DNA from: Anaerolineae bacterium
GTDB lineage: Bacteria > Chloroflexota > Anaerolineae > JAFGEY01
Length of the DNA: 11,501 nucleotides
Assembly (NCBI GenBank): GCA_016931365.1
Contig: JAFGEY010000196.1
Location: 1-11,501, forward strand
Direction: 5' to 3'
The notes beneath the pieces are model-generated. The model saw nothing but the letters and a program-made list of their open reading frames with translations. It did not search any database and was not told the origin of the DNA. The position numbers were made by a program, and so were the translations under genes. Positions 1 to 7,257 of this stretch are shown here, piece after piece (within the stretch, counting starts at the first letter, position 1; every line of letters starts with the position of its first letter).

Positions 1-86
1 AAACGATATCTTAACATGCTTTTGTATGATTTCTGTCTGATTTGTATCAGAAAACCATTAGAGACTGGCTATGCCTGAATAGTTAC
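1..86. mobile_element. Possible end of an insertion sequence that cuts the ABC permease gene
   Basis: Homology of the permease gene to its family stops near position 87-96. From 86 leftwards the minus strand reads GTAACTATTCAGGCATAGCC, then an in-frame stop and AT-rich sequence with no permease-like frame. A GTAA start is typical of IS66-family terminal repeats, so an IS66-type end is one reading. No transposase and no second end are in the window, and no target duplication can be tested. A perfect 6-bp stem with a 4-nt loop lies at 36-51 (TCTGAT-ttgt-ATCAGA). A simple deletion junction would explain the same facts. Confidence 0.3.
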
Positions 87-708
87 GAAAAAAGAAGGTA
101 TAGTAGTGTAATGCGCTGCAGATGATGATCGGTACCGGGCCGTACGACAACCAGCTTGGAGGGCTGTGCCCCACCAGGTACTCGAAAACCCCCGGCGTTC
201 CGCCAGAAAGCCTGTTTTTGAAAAACACGAGCCAGGCCTGAGCCAGAGTCCAGGACGGCATGATGTAGGGAACCAATGCCAGTTGATTGATGAGCTTCCT
301 ACCCGGCATATCTGTGCGAATCACTAACCAGGCCAACGCTCCGCCAATCAATAGCGCAAGCAAGGTGGCCCCAATGGCTACGGTGAGTGAGTGCTGCAAC
401 GGGGTGTACGTATAAATTTTACCCAGAACGCCTGTCAACATCCTGGCATAGTGAAAAATAGTGAGTTCGCCTACCACGGCATCCGGGACGCGGGTGAGAT
501 CATGAGGCTGCCAGGTCACTGTGGTCGCAACCATGCGATACAAAGGTATGATGATCATGTAGAACATCAAAACCAGCATGATCAACGACAGGACGACCCT
601 GGCACTCGTCAGCCAGCGCACAAACCGACGAAAATTCGCTACGATGCGTTCTCTGCGCAAGCGGCGGAGCGGCGAAAGCGGGGAAGAAGGGGGAGTGACA
701 TTTGCCAT
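58..708 (-). pseudogene. Truncated Fbp/ThiP-type ABC transporter permease
   Basis: This is the first part of an inner-membrane permease of the Fe3+/thiamine/sugar-phosphate (FbpB-like) ABC family. The full family protein is about 550 residues and has two permease modules; only 216 residues remain. Membrane segments are visible at about residues 36-60, 107-130, 141-162 and 190-207, and the stretch with GGTPGVFEYL and PVPIIICSALHYYTFFF is typical of the family. The cytoplasmic EAA loop that contacts the ATPase and the whole second module are missing. Family-like sequence ends at FFF, followed by nine unrelated residues and a stop. The start at 708 is preferred over an in-frame start at 747 because AGGAGA lies 7 nt upstream. 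It is the last gene of the operon, 22 bp after the regulator gene. As it stands it cannot form a working permease unless the remainder lies beyond an insertion. Family assignment is strong; the substrate is unknown. Confidence 0.8.
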
Positions 709-730
709 AAGTTCTCCTGATTGGCTAATC

Positions 731-1612
731 TTACTGCAAAGAGCCATTCAAATGTTTGAGCCGTTCGCGTAGTTGATCGAGCTTATCCAGGCTCGCCATG
801 ATCTGCTCTTGGTCTTCATCGGCCAACGCCAAAAGCAGGGTGTTGATGATCGTCATCGGCACCACCAGCGAATGGAATTCAGCCATCGGCCCGCGCCGAG
901 CTGACAGGACGACATCCGCCTTGTCGCCAATGATCGAGCCGAGCGTGTCGGTCAGCATAATCACCGGGCAGCCGACCTCTTTGGCATAGTCGAGCACCAG
1001 TTTCAGGGCGGGCGATACGTCAAAGAAGCAGATCACAAACAGCAGGTCTTGATCGGTCATTCGCAGCAGCGGTTCGAGAAATTCGCGCCCGGCGGTAGTC
1101 AAAGGGATCGCCTGTCGGCCAAAGCGACGCAGGCGAATTTCCAATAAATCTACCAGCGATACCGAAGGCCCAAGCCCAAACACGAAAACCTGCTGGCGTT
1201 CCTGCAAGTATTTTACGGCCTGATTCAGAGCCTGGCGATCGACCGTTTCGAGCGCCTGGGTCATATAATCAATTTCAGAAGCCACCAACCGCTCAAAGAT
1301 GTCGCCGGCGGCGCGCAGGTCATCCAGACGGCCGCGCAGCCTGGTCGAGTGCGTCACGCGGCGGCGAAAGTTTTCCTGCAAGAACTCGCGCATCGCCGGG
1401 TAACTGTCAAAGCCGAGGGTGCGAGCGAAGCGCACCATGGTGGCCTCGCTCAGGTTCAGACGGCTGGCGATCTCGCCCGCCGCGAGGAAGGCCGCTTCAT
1501 CCTGGTTTTGGCGTATGAAATCGGCGATGCTCTTTTCGCTTTTGGTCAGATCGGTATAGCGCTCACTCGCCAACTGACCGAAATCAATCCACTCCTGGGG
1601 TTTGTTGTCCAT
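731..1612 (-). CDS. RpiR/MurR-family transcriptional regulator (HTH + SIS)
   Basis: A 293-residue DNA-binding regulator of the RpiR/MurR family. The N-terminal helix-turn-helix lies at about residues 42-68 (AAGEIASRLNLSEATMVRFA) and is followed by the conserved LGFDSYPAMREFL segment. A SIS sugar-phosphate-binding domain covers about residues 140-245, beginning with VFVFGLGPS. Members usually sense phosphosugars and repress or activate nearby catabolic genes. The usual S-x-SG-x-T motif in the SIS domain is replaced by CFFDVSP, so the ligand pocket probably differs from that of classical hexosamine or pentose-phosphate sensors. The start has AAAAGGG about 9 nt upstream and lies 15 bp after the kinase stop. 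Sitting inside the operon, it probably controls the promoter at 7258-7286, and so itself, through the palindrome there; that link is inferred. Confidence 0.9.
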   Translation of the reverse strand: MDNKPQEWIDFGQLASERYTDLTKSEKSIADFIRQNQDEAAFLAAGEIASRLNLSEATMVRFARTLGFDSYPAMREFLQENFRRRVTHSTRLRGRLDDLRAAGDIFERLVASEIDYMTQALETVDRQALNQAVKYLQERQQVFVFGLGPSVSLVDLLEIRLRRFGRQAIPLTTAGREFLEPLLRMTDQDLLFVICFFDVSPALKLVLDYAKEVGCPVIMLTDTLGSIIGDKADVVLSARRGPMAEFHSLVVPMTIINTLLLALADEDQEQIMASLDKLDQLRERLKHLNGSLQ

Positions 1613-1627
1613 ACTGGTTAGCCCTTT

Positions 1628-2842
1628 TTAGTCCGGTTTTACAAGTGTGTGTTTGGTGAGAATTTCAGCCACTTGAGGCGTTGCCCACAATGCAGCGCCG
1701 GTGGTGTCTACGACCATGTCGCACAGTGCCATCTGGGGGCGGTAAGCGATTTCGGCCATAATGAATTGGTCTTTGAAATAGCGGTTGCGAAAGTAGGTCG
1801 GCTCGTATTTCTTGCGATAATCAATGTCGCGTTTCCATTTGCGCTTCATGCGCACGGCGTCATCGGTCAAGTAAACCACCTTGATGCCGATCAGGTGGGC
1901 GGTTTCTTTGAGCAGGAATGGGAAATTGCCCTCGATGAAAATGACATCGGCGGGATCGATCTCGATGGGGGTGCAGCCTGGTTTCAAATTGCCTTGCAGA
2001 TCGTGGCTGGAAGTGGCGCAGACAAAATCATAGCGCGGGATGGCGATCCTTTTGCCCTGGCAAATATCGGCCAGACTTTGCTTGAACAACTCGTAGTGCA
2101 GCGCCTCCTTGCCCTGGGTAAAGATGCCCTGCGCCTCGCGGTGTTCGCGATCGGTCAAAAAGTTATCCAACTCAATCGAAGTGGTTTTGCGGCCATCCTG
2201 TTCGAACGTTTCTTGCAGGCGCTCGACGATCTCGGTCTTGCCGGCCGCCGTCGGACCGGCGATCGCCAGCAGGATCGGCGTGCCCCGGACAGCGATCAGC
2301 TTTTTCACGCTTTCGATAAAAAGCTGATCCACCTCGGCATTGGCGGCCTTGAACGCTTTGTACCCCACATCCTGGACGCCCTCGAAGGCCTTTTGCCCTG
2401 GCTCAAAGCTGCGCAAGGGCCGGCCTCCCAGATGCGCCAGCACCTCCTCGGTAAAGTAGCGCGTGCGATGCAAAAAATAGAACCCGCGGATGTCAAAGAA
2501 AAAGTGAGCGTTGACCCATTCCCCGGTGTAATCGCCCAGCACCAGCCCCACGAGCAGCATGCGCGTCAGCCGTAAGATGGCTTCATCGAGCACAATTTGG
2601 CTGTTTACGCGCGGCTTGATCTGGATGCTGTCGTAAAAGGCGCGGTGGTTGACGCGCTGCTCGATCACCTGGCACGGCTCCAACGTCACCGTCGCCCAAC
2701 CTTTTTCGGGAACCAGGTTATGCAGCGCATAACGGAACTCGTACAGCTCCATCTCGGCAATGCCGGGGTTGACACTCTGTAGCCGCTCGTACAGGATGGC
2801 AGAAAAAACATCGGGGGCCAAAAGATTCGGATCGGACATCAT
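1628..2842 (-). CDS. P-loop kinase of the uridine kinase/phosphoribulokinase type
   Basis: A 404-residue protein whose C-terminal half is an ATP-dependent P-loop kinase. The Walker A motif GPTAAGKT lies at residues 196-203. It is followed by ELDNF (226-228), PRYDF (269-273) and the strand VIFIEGNFPF (about 300-309), which match the D-x-F, P-x-YDF and VEG motifs of uridine kinase and phosphoribulokinase. The N-terminal 180 residues match no domain I can name. They contain WVNAHFFFDIRGFYFLHR and may determine the substrate. Ordinary uridine kinases are about 210 residues, so this is not a plain udk. Next to two phosphoglycerate mutases, a phosphorylated C3 compound or sugar acid is a possible substrate, but that is a guess. 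Two ATG codons stand at the start; GAGGG overlaps the stop of the preceding gene and fits the second ATG (2839) slightly better. The gap to apgM is 6 bp. Confidence 0.8.
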   Translation of the reverse strand: MMSDPNLLAPDVFSAILYERLQSVNPGIAEMELYEFRYALHNLVPEKGWATVTLEPCQVIEQRVNHRAFYDSIQIKPRVNSQIVLDEAILRLTRMLLVGLVLGDYTGEWVNAHFFFDIRGFYFLHRTRYFTEEVLAHLGGRPLRSFEPGQKAFEGVQDVGYKAFKAANAEVDQLFIESVKKLIAVRGTPILLAIAGPTAAGKTEIVERLQETFEQDGRKTTSIELDNFLTDREHREAQGIFTQGKEALHYELFKQSLADICQGKRIAIPRYDFVCATSSHDLQGNLKPGCTPIEIDPADVIFIEGNFPFLLKETAHLIGIKVVYLTDDAVRMKRKWKRDIDYRKKYEPTYFRNRYFKDQFIMAEIAYRPQMALCDMVVDTTGAALWATPQVAEILTKHTLVKPD

Positions 2843-2848
2843 TTCCCT

Positions 2849-4057
2849 CTATGCGCCATACTTGGCAATCCGCCCGGCGTTAGCCAGGGCGATGGGTAGA
2901 ATATGTTTGGCGGGCAAGGTGCCCAAACTGCCCCGGGCGCAGGCGCGCTCACCAAATTTGACGGCGTCACCATCGGGGCGGACGTATTTGGAATAGAGCA
3001 GCGTCGGCACCGGATGCCAGGAGTGTGATCTGAGTACGGCCGGCGATGAGTGATCGCCGCTGACGATAACCACGTCCGGTTGGAGCGCCAGCAGTCGCGG
3101 CAGCAGACTGTCTACTTGCTCGATGGCGCGCACCTTGCCGGCGAAATCGCCGTTCTCACCGCAGGTATCGGTTTTCTTGACGTGCAGGTAAAAGAAATCG
3201 AACGCGTTCCAATGGCTTTCGAGCGTAGCGAATTCATCGGCCAGCGTGTCCCCTGCCACAGCCAACACTTGCATACCCACCAGCCGGGCGACCCCACGGT
3301 ACATGCCGTTGATGGCAATCGCTGCGGCACGCAGGCCAAAAAGCTCAGGATATTGCGGGACAGCGGGCAACCTGGCAAAACCGCGCAGCAAAATCATGTT
3401 GGCGGGGGATTGGCCGGCCAACAGGCTGCCTGCCTGCTCAACGAAAGCGTTCACGAGATAGGCGGCTTTTTCTGCCTCCGGCCGGACAGCGTTCACAGGC
3501 AGGGGCGCAACGCCGGTTTTCAGCGGATCGGTCTCCGTCAGGGCCGCTTCCAGGCCGGGGGCGCGCAGCACAAAGACGAAGCGATGTTCCTTGACCGGCT
3601 CGACGAAGAATTCGGCTCCATCCACCCGGATCGTCTGTAGCAGCGCGGCCAACTCGCGGCTGGCTTTCGTGGGCAGCCGCCCCGCTCGGCGGTCGGTTAA
3701 CAGGCCGTTGTCATCCACCGTGCAAAAATTGCCGCGCGCCGCCAGGTCATCCGGCCCCAACTCGAAACCCACCCCCAGCGCTTCTAATGCCCCACGTCCG
3801 ATCTCGTATTCGATCGGGTCATAGCCGAAAATGGCAAGATGCCCCGGTCCGCTGCCTGCCGTAATTCCCGGCCCGACCGGAACCGTCAACCCCAGGGCCG
3901 ATCGTGCTGCCAGAGCGTCGAGATGGGGCGTACAGGCAGTTTCAAGTTCGGTTTTGCCGCCCGGCTCCAGCGGCAGCCCGCCCAGCCCATCCATGACAAG
4001 CAGGACTATTCTGGTTTGGGCAGGGACGATCAGCCTGTGCAGAAATTCTAAATCCAT
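2849..4057 (-). CDS. apgM: Archaeal-type cofactor-independent phosphoglycerate mutase (ApgM)
   Basis: A 402-residue member of the alkaline-phosphatase superfamily of the ApgM type, which interconverts 3-phosphoglycerate and 2-phosphoglycerate without 2,3-bisphosphoglycerate. Visible are the first metal-binding Asp in VLLVMDGLGG (D23), the nucleophile Ser in GITAGSGPGHLAIFGYDP (S69), the segment HVKKTDTCGENGDFAGK with the second Asp, the VSGDHS motif and the C-terminal HSWHPVPTLL histidines. In the TD..GE..D segment a Glu stands where archaeal enzymes have the His of GH. From memory the bacterial branch commonly reads KKTD..GEDG, so this may be a subgroup feature rather than a defect. The start overlaps the 3' end of the permuted iPGM gene by 10 bp, with AAGGTG upstream, so the two are probably translationally coupled. 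Having both phosphoglycerate mutase types side by side is unusual. Confidence 0.88.
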   Translation of the reverse strand: MDLEFLHRLIVPAQTRIVLLVMDGLGGLPLEPGGKTELETACTPHLDALAARSALGLTVPVGPGITAGSGPGHLAIFGYDPIEYEIGRGALEALGVGFELGPDDLAARGNFCTVDDNGLLTDRRAGRLPTKASRELAALLQTIRVDGAEFFVEPVKEHRFVFVLRAPGLEAALTETDPLKTGVAPLPVNAVRPEAEKAAYLVNAFVEQAGSLLAGQSPANMILLRGFARLPAVPQYPELFGLRAAAIAINGMYRGVARLVGMQVLAVAGDTLADEFATLESHWNAFDFFYLHVKKTDTCGENGDFAGKVRAIEQVDSLLPRLLALQPDVVIVSGDHSSPAVLRSHSWHPVPTLLYSKYVRPDGDAVKFGERACARGSLGTLPAKHILPIALANAGRIAKYGA

Positions 4058-5667
4058 CTATAGCTGCACCTTTTTCCAACGCCAAACACCATCGCGTCGT
4101 AGGCGCGTTTAACCTTGGCATAATTGCCATCGCGATCGAGGGCCAGGCCGCGGCCTACGCCAGAGGCAATTCGCCCTGCGCCGATGGCGTTCATTTGCCG
4201 CTCCAGTTTTTCCAGCAGAGTGGGGGCGCTGCCGGGTTCGGTGCTGCGCCCATCAAAGATCAGGTGCAGGTACACATCCTGCAGGCCGTTGTCTTTAGCC
4301 ATTTTGAGCAGCGCCAGCGGATAGTCGATTGAGCCATGTGAGCTTTTTTCGGTGAGCAGGCCGATCAGGTGCAGGCGGGACTGGCGCTGCCTGACGCCGG
4401 CAATCGTGTGCAAAAAAGTGGGGTTGGTGTAAAACGAACCGTCTTGCAGGGCGCGATCCAGGCGCACATCATCTTGCAGCACCACGCGCCCGGCTCCCAG
4501 GCTGATGTGGCCGGCCTCGGAATTGCCGGGTTTATTGGGCTGGAGACCCACCGCATTTCCCGAAGCCTGCAACCGGCTGCCGGGGTAGCAACGAGTCAGG
4601 TTGTCCCACACGGGGGTGGGGGCGAGGTAAATCGGGTTGGTGTCGTCGTTGTTGCCAATGCCCCAGCCGTCGAGGATCACCAACAGCACACGTCGCCGCT
4701 CGACCTTGCTCACGGCAAGCCGCCCGCTAAAATCGTGCTCAAGTGCAAGGTTTTTTCCGGTCATCGCTTCAGGCTGCGCCACGCCGAGGGCGTTCAACGC
4801 CGTGGGGGCCACATCGGCAAGCGTGCCGTCGCTCAGCTTTATCGGCGCGGCGGCCCGTGGATCGATCAAGACGCATTGAACCAGGTTGTTGGTATGCGCC
4901 ACGTGCGGCGAGCCATCGGGATGGGTCATCACCTCCAGGTTGCCGTGATCGGCCGTCACCAGGACGACATAATCGGCCTTGCCTGCAGCCTCCACCACCC
5001 GGCCCAACTGCTGATCTACAAACTCGGCGCAGCGCAGCTTGGCCTCTCGATTTTGCGTGTGTCCGATCACGTCGCCGTTGGCAAAGTTGGTCACGATCAG
5101 GTCGTAAGATTGCCCGACCCCGTCGATCACTGTATCGGCCACCTGCGCCAGGCTCAGTTCGGGCGTCTGGTCGAAAGGAATTCCGCGTGGTGAGGGGATG
5201 CACACGTCGTCCTCGCCGGCAAACGGCCGGTGATTGCCGCCGTTGAGAAAAAAAGTGACGTGGGCGTATTTTTCCGACTCGGCCACGCGCAGTTGGCGCA
5301 GCCCGGCCCGGCTGACGGACTCGCCGAGGGTGTCGTTGATTGGGGAGGGGGCAAACGCCACCGGCAGGCCGACAAACTTTTCGTGGTACAGCGTCAAGAT
5401 CACAAAGGTCAGATCGGTGAATTCTCGCCGTGGAAAGCGGTCAAATGCCCGTTCGACAAAGGCTTCGGTCAGCTCAATCTCGCGCTCGCCGCGCCGGCAG
5501 CCAAAGATCACTGCGTCGCCGTCCTCGATGCAGCCGCTGGGCTGGCCCTGCTCATCTGCCAGCACCAGCGGTTCCATAGCATAGTCGGTCTGACCCTGGC
5601 GGTACAGCTCTCGAACTGTTTCCGCCAACGCCATGCCGCCACGATCACGATGGTTGTCATTAAGCAT
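4048..5667 (-). CDS. Circularly permuted cofactor-independent phosphoglycerate mutase (iPGM)
   Basis: A 539-residue protein with the complete sequence content of iPGM (GpmI type; 3-PG to 2-PG in glycolysis, two Mn ions, serine phosphoenzyme) but with the halves in swapped order. Residues about 12-307 correspond to the usual C-terminal part: DAVIFGCRRGER, ESEKYAHVTFF, NFANGDVIGHT (D199, H203), TADHGN (D240, H241), HVAHTNN (H258), and the usual last residues EAMTGKNLA. A linker at about 308-324 leads into the usual N-terminal part: VLLVILDGWGIG (D333), the catalytic Ser in PGNSEAGHISLGAGR (S383), SSHGSIDYP (H444), DGRSTEPGS and GRGLALDRD (R506, R512). The order is seen directly. The usual DGRD motif reads DGRS here, so one substrate-binding Asp is replaced. 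Size equals a normal iPGM. The start at 5667 has AGGAG 6-7 nt upstream and overlaps the HAD gene by 8 bp; the 3' end overlaps apgM. Activity is likely but not proven. Confidence 0.9.
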   Translation of the reverse strand: MLNDNHRDRGGMALAETVRELYRQGQTDYAMEPLVLADEQGQPSGCIEDGDAVIFGCRRGEREIELTEAFVERAFDRFPRREFTDLTFVILTLYHEKFVGLPVAFAPSPINDTLGESVSRAGLRQLRVAESEKYAHVTFFLNGGNHRPFAGEDDVCIPSPRGIPFDQTPELSLAQVADTVIDGVGQSYDLIVTNFANGDVIGHTQNREAKLRCAEFVDQQLGRVVEAAGKADYVVLVTADHGNLEVMTHPDGSPHVAHTNNLVQCVLIDPRAAAPIKLSDGTLADVAPTALNALGVAQPEAMTGKNLALEHDFSGRLAVSKVERRRVLLVILDGWGIGNNDDTNPIYLAPTPVWDNLTRCYPGSRLQASGNAVGLQPNKPGNSEAGHISLGAGRVVLQDDVRLDRALQDGSFYTNPTFLHTIAGVRQRQSRLHLIGLLTEKSSHGSIDYPLALLKMAKDNGLQDVYLHLIFDGRSTEPGSAPTLLEKLERQMNAIGAGRIASGVGRGLALDRDGNYAKVKRAYDAMVFGVGKRCSYRWI

Positions 5668-6415
5668 CGGCCACTCCTGGAAAAACATCCAGCAGTTCGC
5701 AAAATTCGTGGATGATCAGGTCGGGCCGATGTTCGAGGGCGATGGGGTCTTGAGCCAACTCCTGGTGCGTCATGATCAGAACGACCATACCAAACCCCGC
5801 CTGGCGGGCGCCCACCACATCCCGTTTGGGATTGTCACCCACATAGATGCAGCGGGCCGGCTCCACTCCGGCCAGGCGGGCTGCCTCCAGGTAAATCGCC
5901 GGGTCGGGCTTACGGCGACCCAGGATCGAGGAGAGCGCCACTGCTTTGAAATAGGGAGCAAAGCCATCGGCTTGCAGCCACTCGGGGATTTCCCGCGTGC
6001 CAATCAGATTGCTGATAATGCCCAAAACATAGCCGCGCCTGTAGAGTTCATCCACCACTTCCCGGCCGCCCTCCACCACCCGCCGCCGCCCCATAGACTG
6101 GCGGAACTGGAAGGTCAACTCTGCGCCCAGTGGAGCCACTTGTTCTGCGGGGAATTCCGGGGCCAGCCAGCGCGTCCACAGTTCGGCTTCGGAGGCTTCG
6201 GTCAGGTTTTCAAAGGCCCATTTGCGGTAGATTTTGTAACGCGCGTCGAGTTCTTGACAGAAGGCTGTAGGGTCTTGATCAGAGCCGAGCAGTTCGACGA
6301 TCTTGCAACGCGCCTGAGCCATGTGGGCCTGGTCTTTGACCAGAACGCGCAGGGTGTTGCCCAAATCCAGAAAAATGGCTTTGCTGTCGCGGATGGGCTG
6401 TGTCTGAGGGATCAT
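5660..6415 (-). CDS. HAD-superfamily phosphatase-like hydrolase (second of a tandem pair)
   Basis: A 251-residue HAD subfamily IA protein, probably a phosphatase for a small phosphorylated metabolite in the cytoplasm. Motif I is FLDLGNT with nucleophile D17; motif II is GIISN with S135; motif III is K169 in RRKPDPAIY; motif IV is YVGDNPKRD with D194 and D199. The helical cap lies at about residues 25-115. The usual second Asp of motif I (DxD) is Gly. The same DxGN form occurs in YihX, an active glucose-1-phosphatase, so activity is not excluded. It is closely related to the protein encoded just upstream. Its ATG overlaps the upstream stop as TAATG, with AGGA 7 nt before it. A longer open frame reaching back to 6766 is not the real start because it covers the upstream gene. 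The substrate is unknown; phosphoglycerate or phosphoglycolate are guesses from context. Confidence 0.82.
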   Translation of the reverse strand: MIPQTQPIRDSKAIFLDLGNTLRVLVKDQAHMAQARCKIVELLGSDQDPTAFCQELDARYKIYRKWAFENLTEASEAELWTRWLAPEFPAEQVAPLGAELTFQFRQSMGRRRVVEGGREVVDELYRRGYVLGIISNLIGTREIPEWLQADGFAPYFKAVALSSILGRRKPDPAIYLEAARLAGVEPARCIYVGDNPKRDVVGARQAGFGMVVLIMTHQELAQDPIALEHRPDLIIHEFCELLDVFPGVADA

Positions 6416-7185
6416 TATTTTTCCTGTTCGGCGCGCCGTTCGACTTGGCTCACGGCAAGCGGCGGGAAAATATCCAGCAGCTCGCGACATTCGTAGATCA
6501 GCCGGTCTGGTTTGAGATCGCCGGTGGGAGGCTCTTTCTTCAAGGTGTCCGGTTCCACGAGGATGATCATCATGCCATAACCGGCCCACTGCGCCCCTTG
6601 CACATCCCGCACCGGGTTGTCGCCCACGTAGACGCAGCGAGCTGGCTCCACCCCAATTTGGCGGGCAGCATCGAGATAAATTTGCGGGTTGGGTTTGCGG
6701 ATGCCGGCCTTGGAGGACAAGATCACCACCTTGAAATAGTCGGTCAGTCCATCGGCTTGAATCCAATCGGGGATTTCAGTTTCGGTGATGGTGTTGGCGA
6801 TGATGCCGAGCACATAGCCGCGGCGGGTCAGTTCAATCACCGTTTGTTTGATATCTGCCCGCGGCACCCGGCGGCCATCGCGGTCACGCCACAGGCGGGT
6901 GAGCTTGCCCGAAAGCGGGGCGATCTTGGCGGCGGGGAAATCCGGCAGCAGCCAGCGCGTCCACAGTTCTTTTTCGGAGGCTTCAATCAGCGTCTCTTTG
7001 GCCTGCTGGCGGTAAACCTTCCAGCGCGCATCGATCCGCTCGCAAAAGGTATCGGGGGGTTCAGTTGCGCCTACCAGTGCAGCAAGCTGCCGGCGAGCCT
7101 GGGCCTGGAACGGCTCGTCAGGAATGACAATCCGCAGGGTGTTGCCTACATCCAGAAAAATGGCTTTGATGTCGTGAGTCACCAT
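6415..7185 (-). CDS. HAD-superfamily hydrolase-like protein (first of a tandem pair), motif II Ser/Thr lost
   Basis: A 256-residue HAD subfamily IA protein and the first gene of the operon. Motif I is FLDVGNT with D12; motif III is K164 in IRKPNPQIY; motif IV is YVGDNPVRD with D189 and D194. The motif II position, normally Ser or Thr before Asn, is Ala (A130 in GIIANT), and the second motif I Asp is Gly. Catalysis may therefore be weak or altered, and a binding or regulatory role is possible. It shares the pattern FLD-GNTLR, ELWTRWL-P-FP, IP-W-QADG and CRELLD/FCELLD with its downstream neighbour, so the pair arose by tandem duplication. The last 14 residues (LAVSQVERRAEQEK) are encoded by a short sequence repeated in the iPGM linker. 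A GAGGTGA ribosome site lies unusually close to the ATG (2 nt). Confidence 0.8.
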   Translation of the reverse strand: MVTHDIKAIFLDVGNTLRIVIPDEPFQAQARRQLAALVGATEPPDTFCERIDARWKVYRQQAKETLIEASEKELWTRWLLPDFPAAKIAPLSGKLTRLWRDRDGRRVPRADIKQTVIELTRRGYVLGIIANTITETEIPDWIQADGLTDYFKVVILSSKAGIRKPNPQIYLDAARQIGVEPARCVYVGDNPVRDVQGAQWAGYGMMIILVEPDTLKKEPPTGDLKPDRLIYECRELLDIFPPLAVSQVERRAEQEK

Positions 7186-7216
7186 TTCACCTCGTGTGGA
7201 TCATTCGTCGCAGGAG

Positions 7217-7229
7217 TTGCAAAATTGCG
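7217..7229 (-). promoter_or_regulatory. 13-bp box CGCAA-TTT-TGCAA, downstream copy
   Basis: Read on the minus strand this is CGCAATTTTGCAA. It has the same outer bases as the box at 7274-7286, in opposite orientation, and lies about 22-34 nt after the expected transcription start. It could be a second regulator-binding site. Chance cannot be excluded in such AT-rich sequence. Confidence 0.35.
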
Positions 7230-7233
7230 GAAT

Positions 7234-7251
7234 ATGAAATTCTACTTTCAT
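7234..7251. promoter_or_regulatory. Palindrome ATGAAA-N6-TTTCAT at the expected transcription start: candidate RpiR operator
   Basis: A perfect 6-bp inverted repeat with a 6-nt centre lies directly downstream of the -10 box, where a bound repressor would block transcription. The RpiR-type regulator encoded later in the operon is the natural candidate. The match of site and protein is inferred. Confidence 0.5.
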
Positions 7252-7257
7252 TTGCAA

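Noticed and set aside
1649..2575. A 308-codon open frame on the plus strand
   Set aside because: It is antisense to the kinase gene, has no family resemblance or ribosome site, and arises from GC-rich codon use on the other strand.
4369..5193. A 274-codon plus-strand frame opposite the permuted iPGM
   Set aside because: Antisense shadow; the minus-strand frame has all enzyme motifs, a ribosome site and tight neighbours.
4048..5667. The swapped iPGM order as two fused partial genes or an assembly error
   Set aside because: One frame holds each block exactly once, the total length equals a normal iPGM, and both ends overlap adjacent genes with good ribosome sites. Read data would still be a useful check.
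5660..6766. A longer 368-residue version of the second HAD protein
   Set aside because: The extension runs through the first HAD gene out of frame; the ATG at 6415 with AGGA and the TAATG overlap is the natural start.
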